Shown here one piece after another: positions 5,832 to 5,894 of a stretch of 5,894 bases of DNA. Within the stretch, counting starts at the first letter, position 1; each line of letters opens with the position of its first letter. The DNA comes from G020353115 sp964389685 (GTDB taxonomy: Bacteria > Bacteroidota > Bacteroidia > Bacteroidales > VadinHA17). Where the stretch lies: positions 1-5,894 of the forward strand of contig CAYMFM010000132.1 in NCBI GenBank assembly GCA_964389685.1, read 5' to 3'. The notes below the pieces were generated by a model. It was not told where the DNA came from and made no database searches. It saw nothing but the letters and a program-made list of their open reading frames with translations. The position numbers were made by a program, and so were the translations under genes.

Positions 5832-5852
5832 TTTCGCTCCTACGGAGCGAAA
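5832..5852. repeat. Perfect 9-bp hairpin with 3-nt loop
   Basis: tttcgctcc (5832-5840) and ggagcgaaa (5844-5852) are perfect reverse complements around the loop tac. It follows the REP-like hairpin by only nine bases, so the two probably belong to one composite element. I have a general impression that this motif next to a cccgggg hairpin is widely dispersed in some environmental bacterial genomes, but that is recollection, not a search result. On the plus strand only a short A-run follows, so this is not a canonical terminator. Confidence 0.7.
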
Positions 5853-5894
5853 ACTTGAGTTTGGCTAATTTCTCATGTAAAACATTGCCGAAGT

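Larger units (their letters stand above)
5381..5894. other. Gene-free, repeat-dense right flank
   Basis: No convincing gene was found in the 514 bp after the aminopeptidase stop. Several frames stay open on both strands, mainly antisense, but their translations are rich in Pro, Arg, Gly and Ser, resemble no family I can defend, and run through hairpin arms. The region holds a second copy of the left-flank 19-mer element and at least four palindromic structures (separate entries). A weak 6-bp inverted repeat (ttggaa 5420-5425 with ttccaa 5434-5439) follows the aminopeptidase but has no T-run. In 5671-5785 I see only G-rich words near 5670-5686 and otherwise unremarkable sequence. Confidence 0.7.

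Noticed and set aside
5767..5894. C-terminal end of a minus-strand gene entering from the right edge.
   Set aside because: The frame is open, but about half of it is hairpin sequence, and nothing in the roughly 40 residues suggests a protein family. It cannot be told from chance.

Overview
The window looks like a draft genome or metagenome-assembled fragment from a member of the Bacteroidota. Four things point there: a promoter upstream of purQ that fits the TTTG-N19-TAnnTTTG consensus of that phylum, the lack of Shine-Dalgarno sequences before the genes, the type of secreted M1 aminopeptidase, and dense palindromic repeats between genes. The phylum call is an inference from sequence style; no rRNA or marker search was possible. 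A run of exactly 100 N (3116-3215) shows that two contigs were scaffolded together, so order and distance across that point are assumed, not sequenced.

Layout. Positions 1-397 hold no gene but are packed with inverted and tandem repeats. Positions 398-2289 hold two minus-strand genes that overlap by one base (TAATG). The upstream gene encodes a membrane-anchored endonuclease/exonuclease/phosphatase-fold hydrolase, and the downstream gene encodes a CheR-type SAM-dependent methyltransferase. A 128-bp divergent spacer follows, with a clear promoter for the plus-strand purQ gene (glutaminase subunit of FGAM synthase), which runs into the gap about where its stop codon should be. After the gap comes a plus-strand gene for a secreted M1-family zinc aminopeptidase with complete catalytic motifs. 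Positions 5381-5894 are again gene-free and repeat-dense.

How the genes work together. PurQ is a purine-biosynthesis housekeeping gene. The aminopeptidase is an exported peptide-degrading enzyme with no visible link to PurQ, and the two are separated by a gap of unknown true length. The only genuine functional pairing is the hydrolase-CheR pair, whose stop/start overlap implies co-transcription and translational coupling. No chemoreceptor, CheB, CheA or CheY gene is visible, so the CheR is an orphan as far as this window shows.

The most unusual material is in the two gene-free flanks. They share a 19-base sequence in the same orientation that forms one arm of a stem, and they contain several palindromes, including a perfectly paired three-way-junction element just past the cheR stop. 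These are best read as dispersed extragenic repeat elements. I see no convincing new defence, toxin or mobile gene system here.
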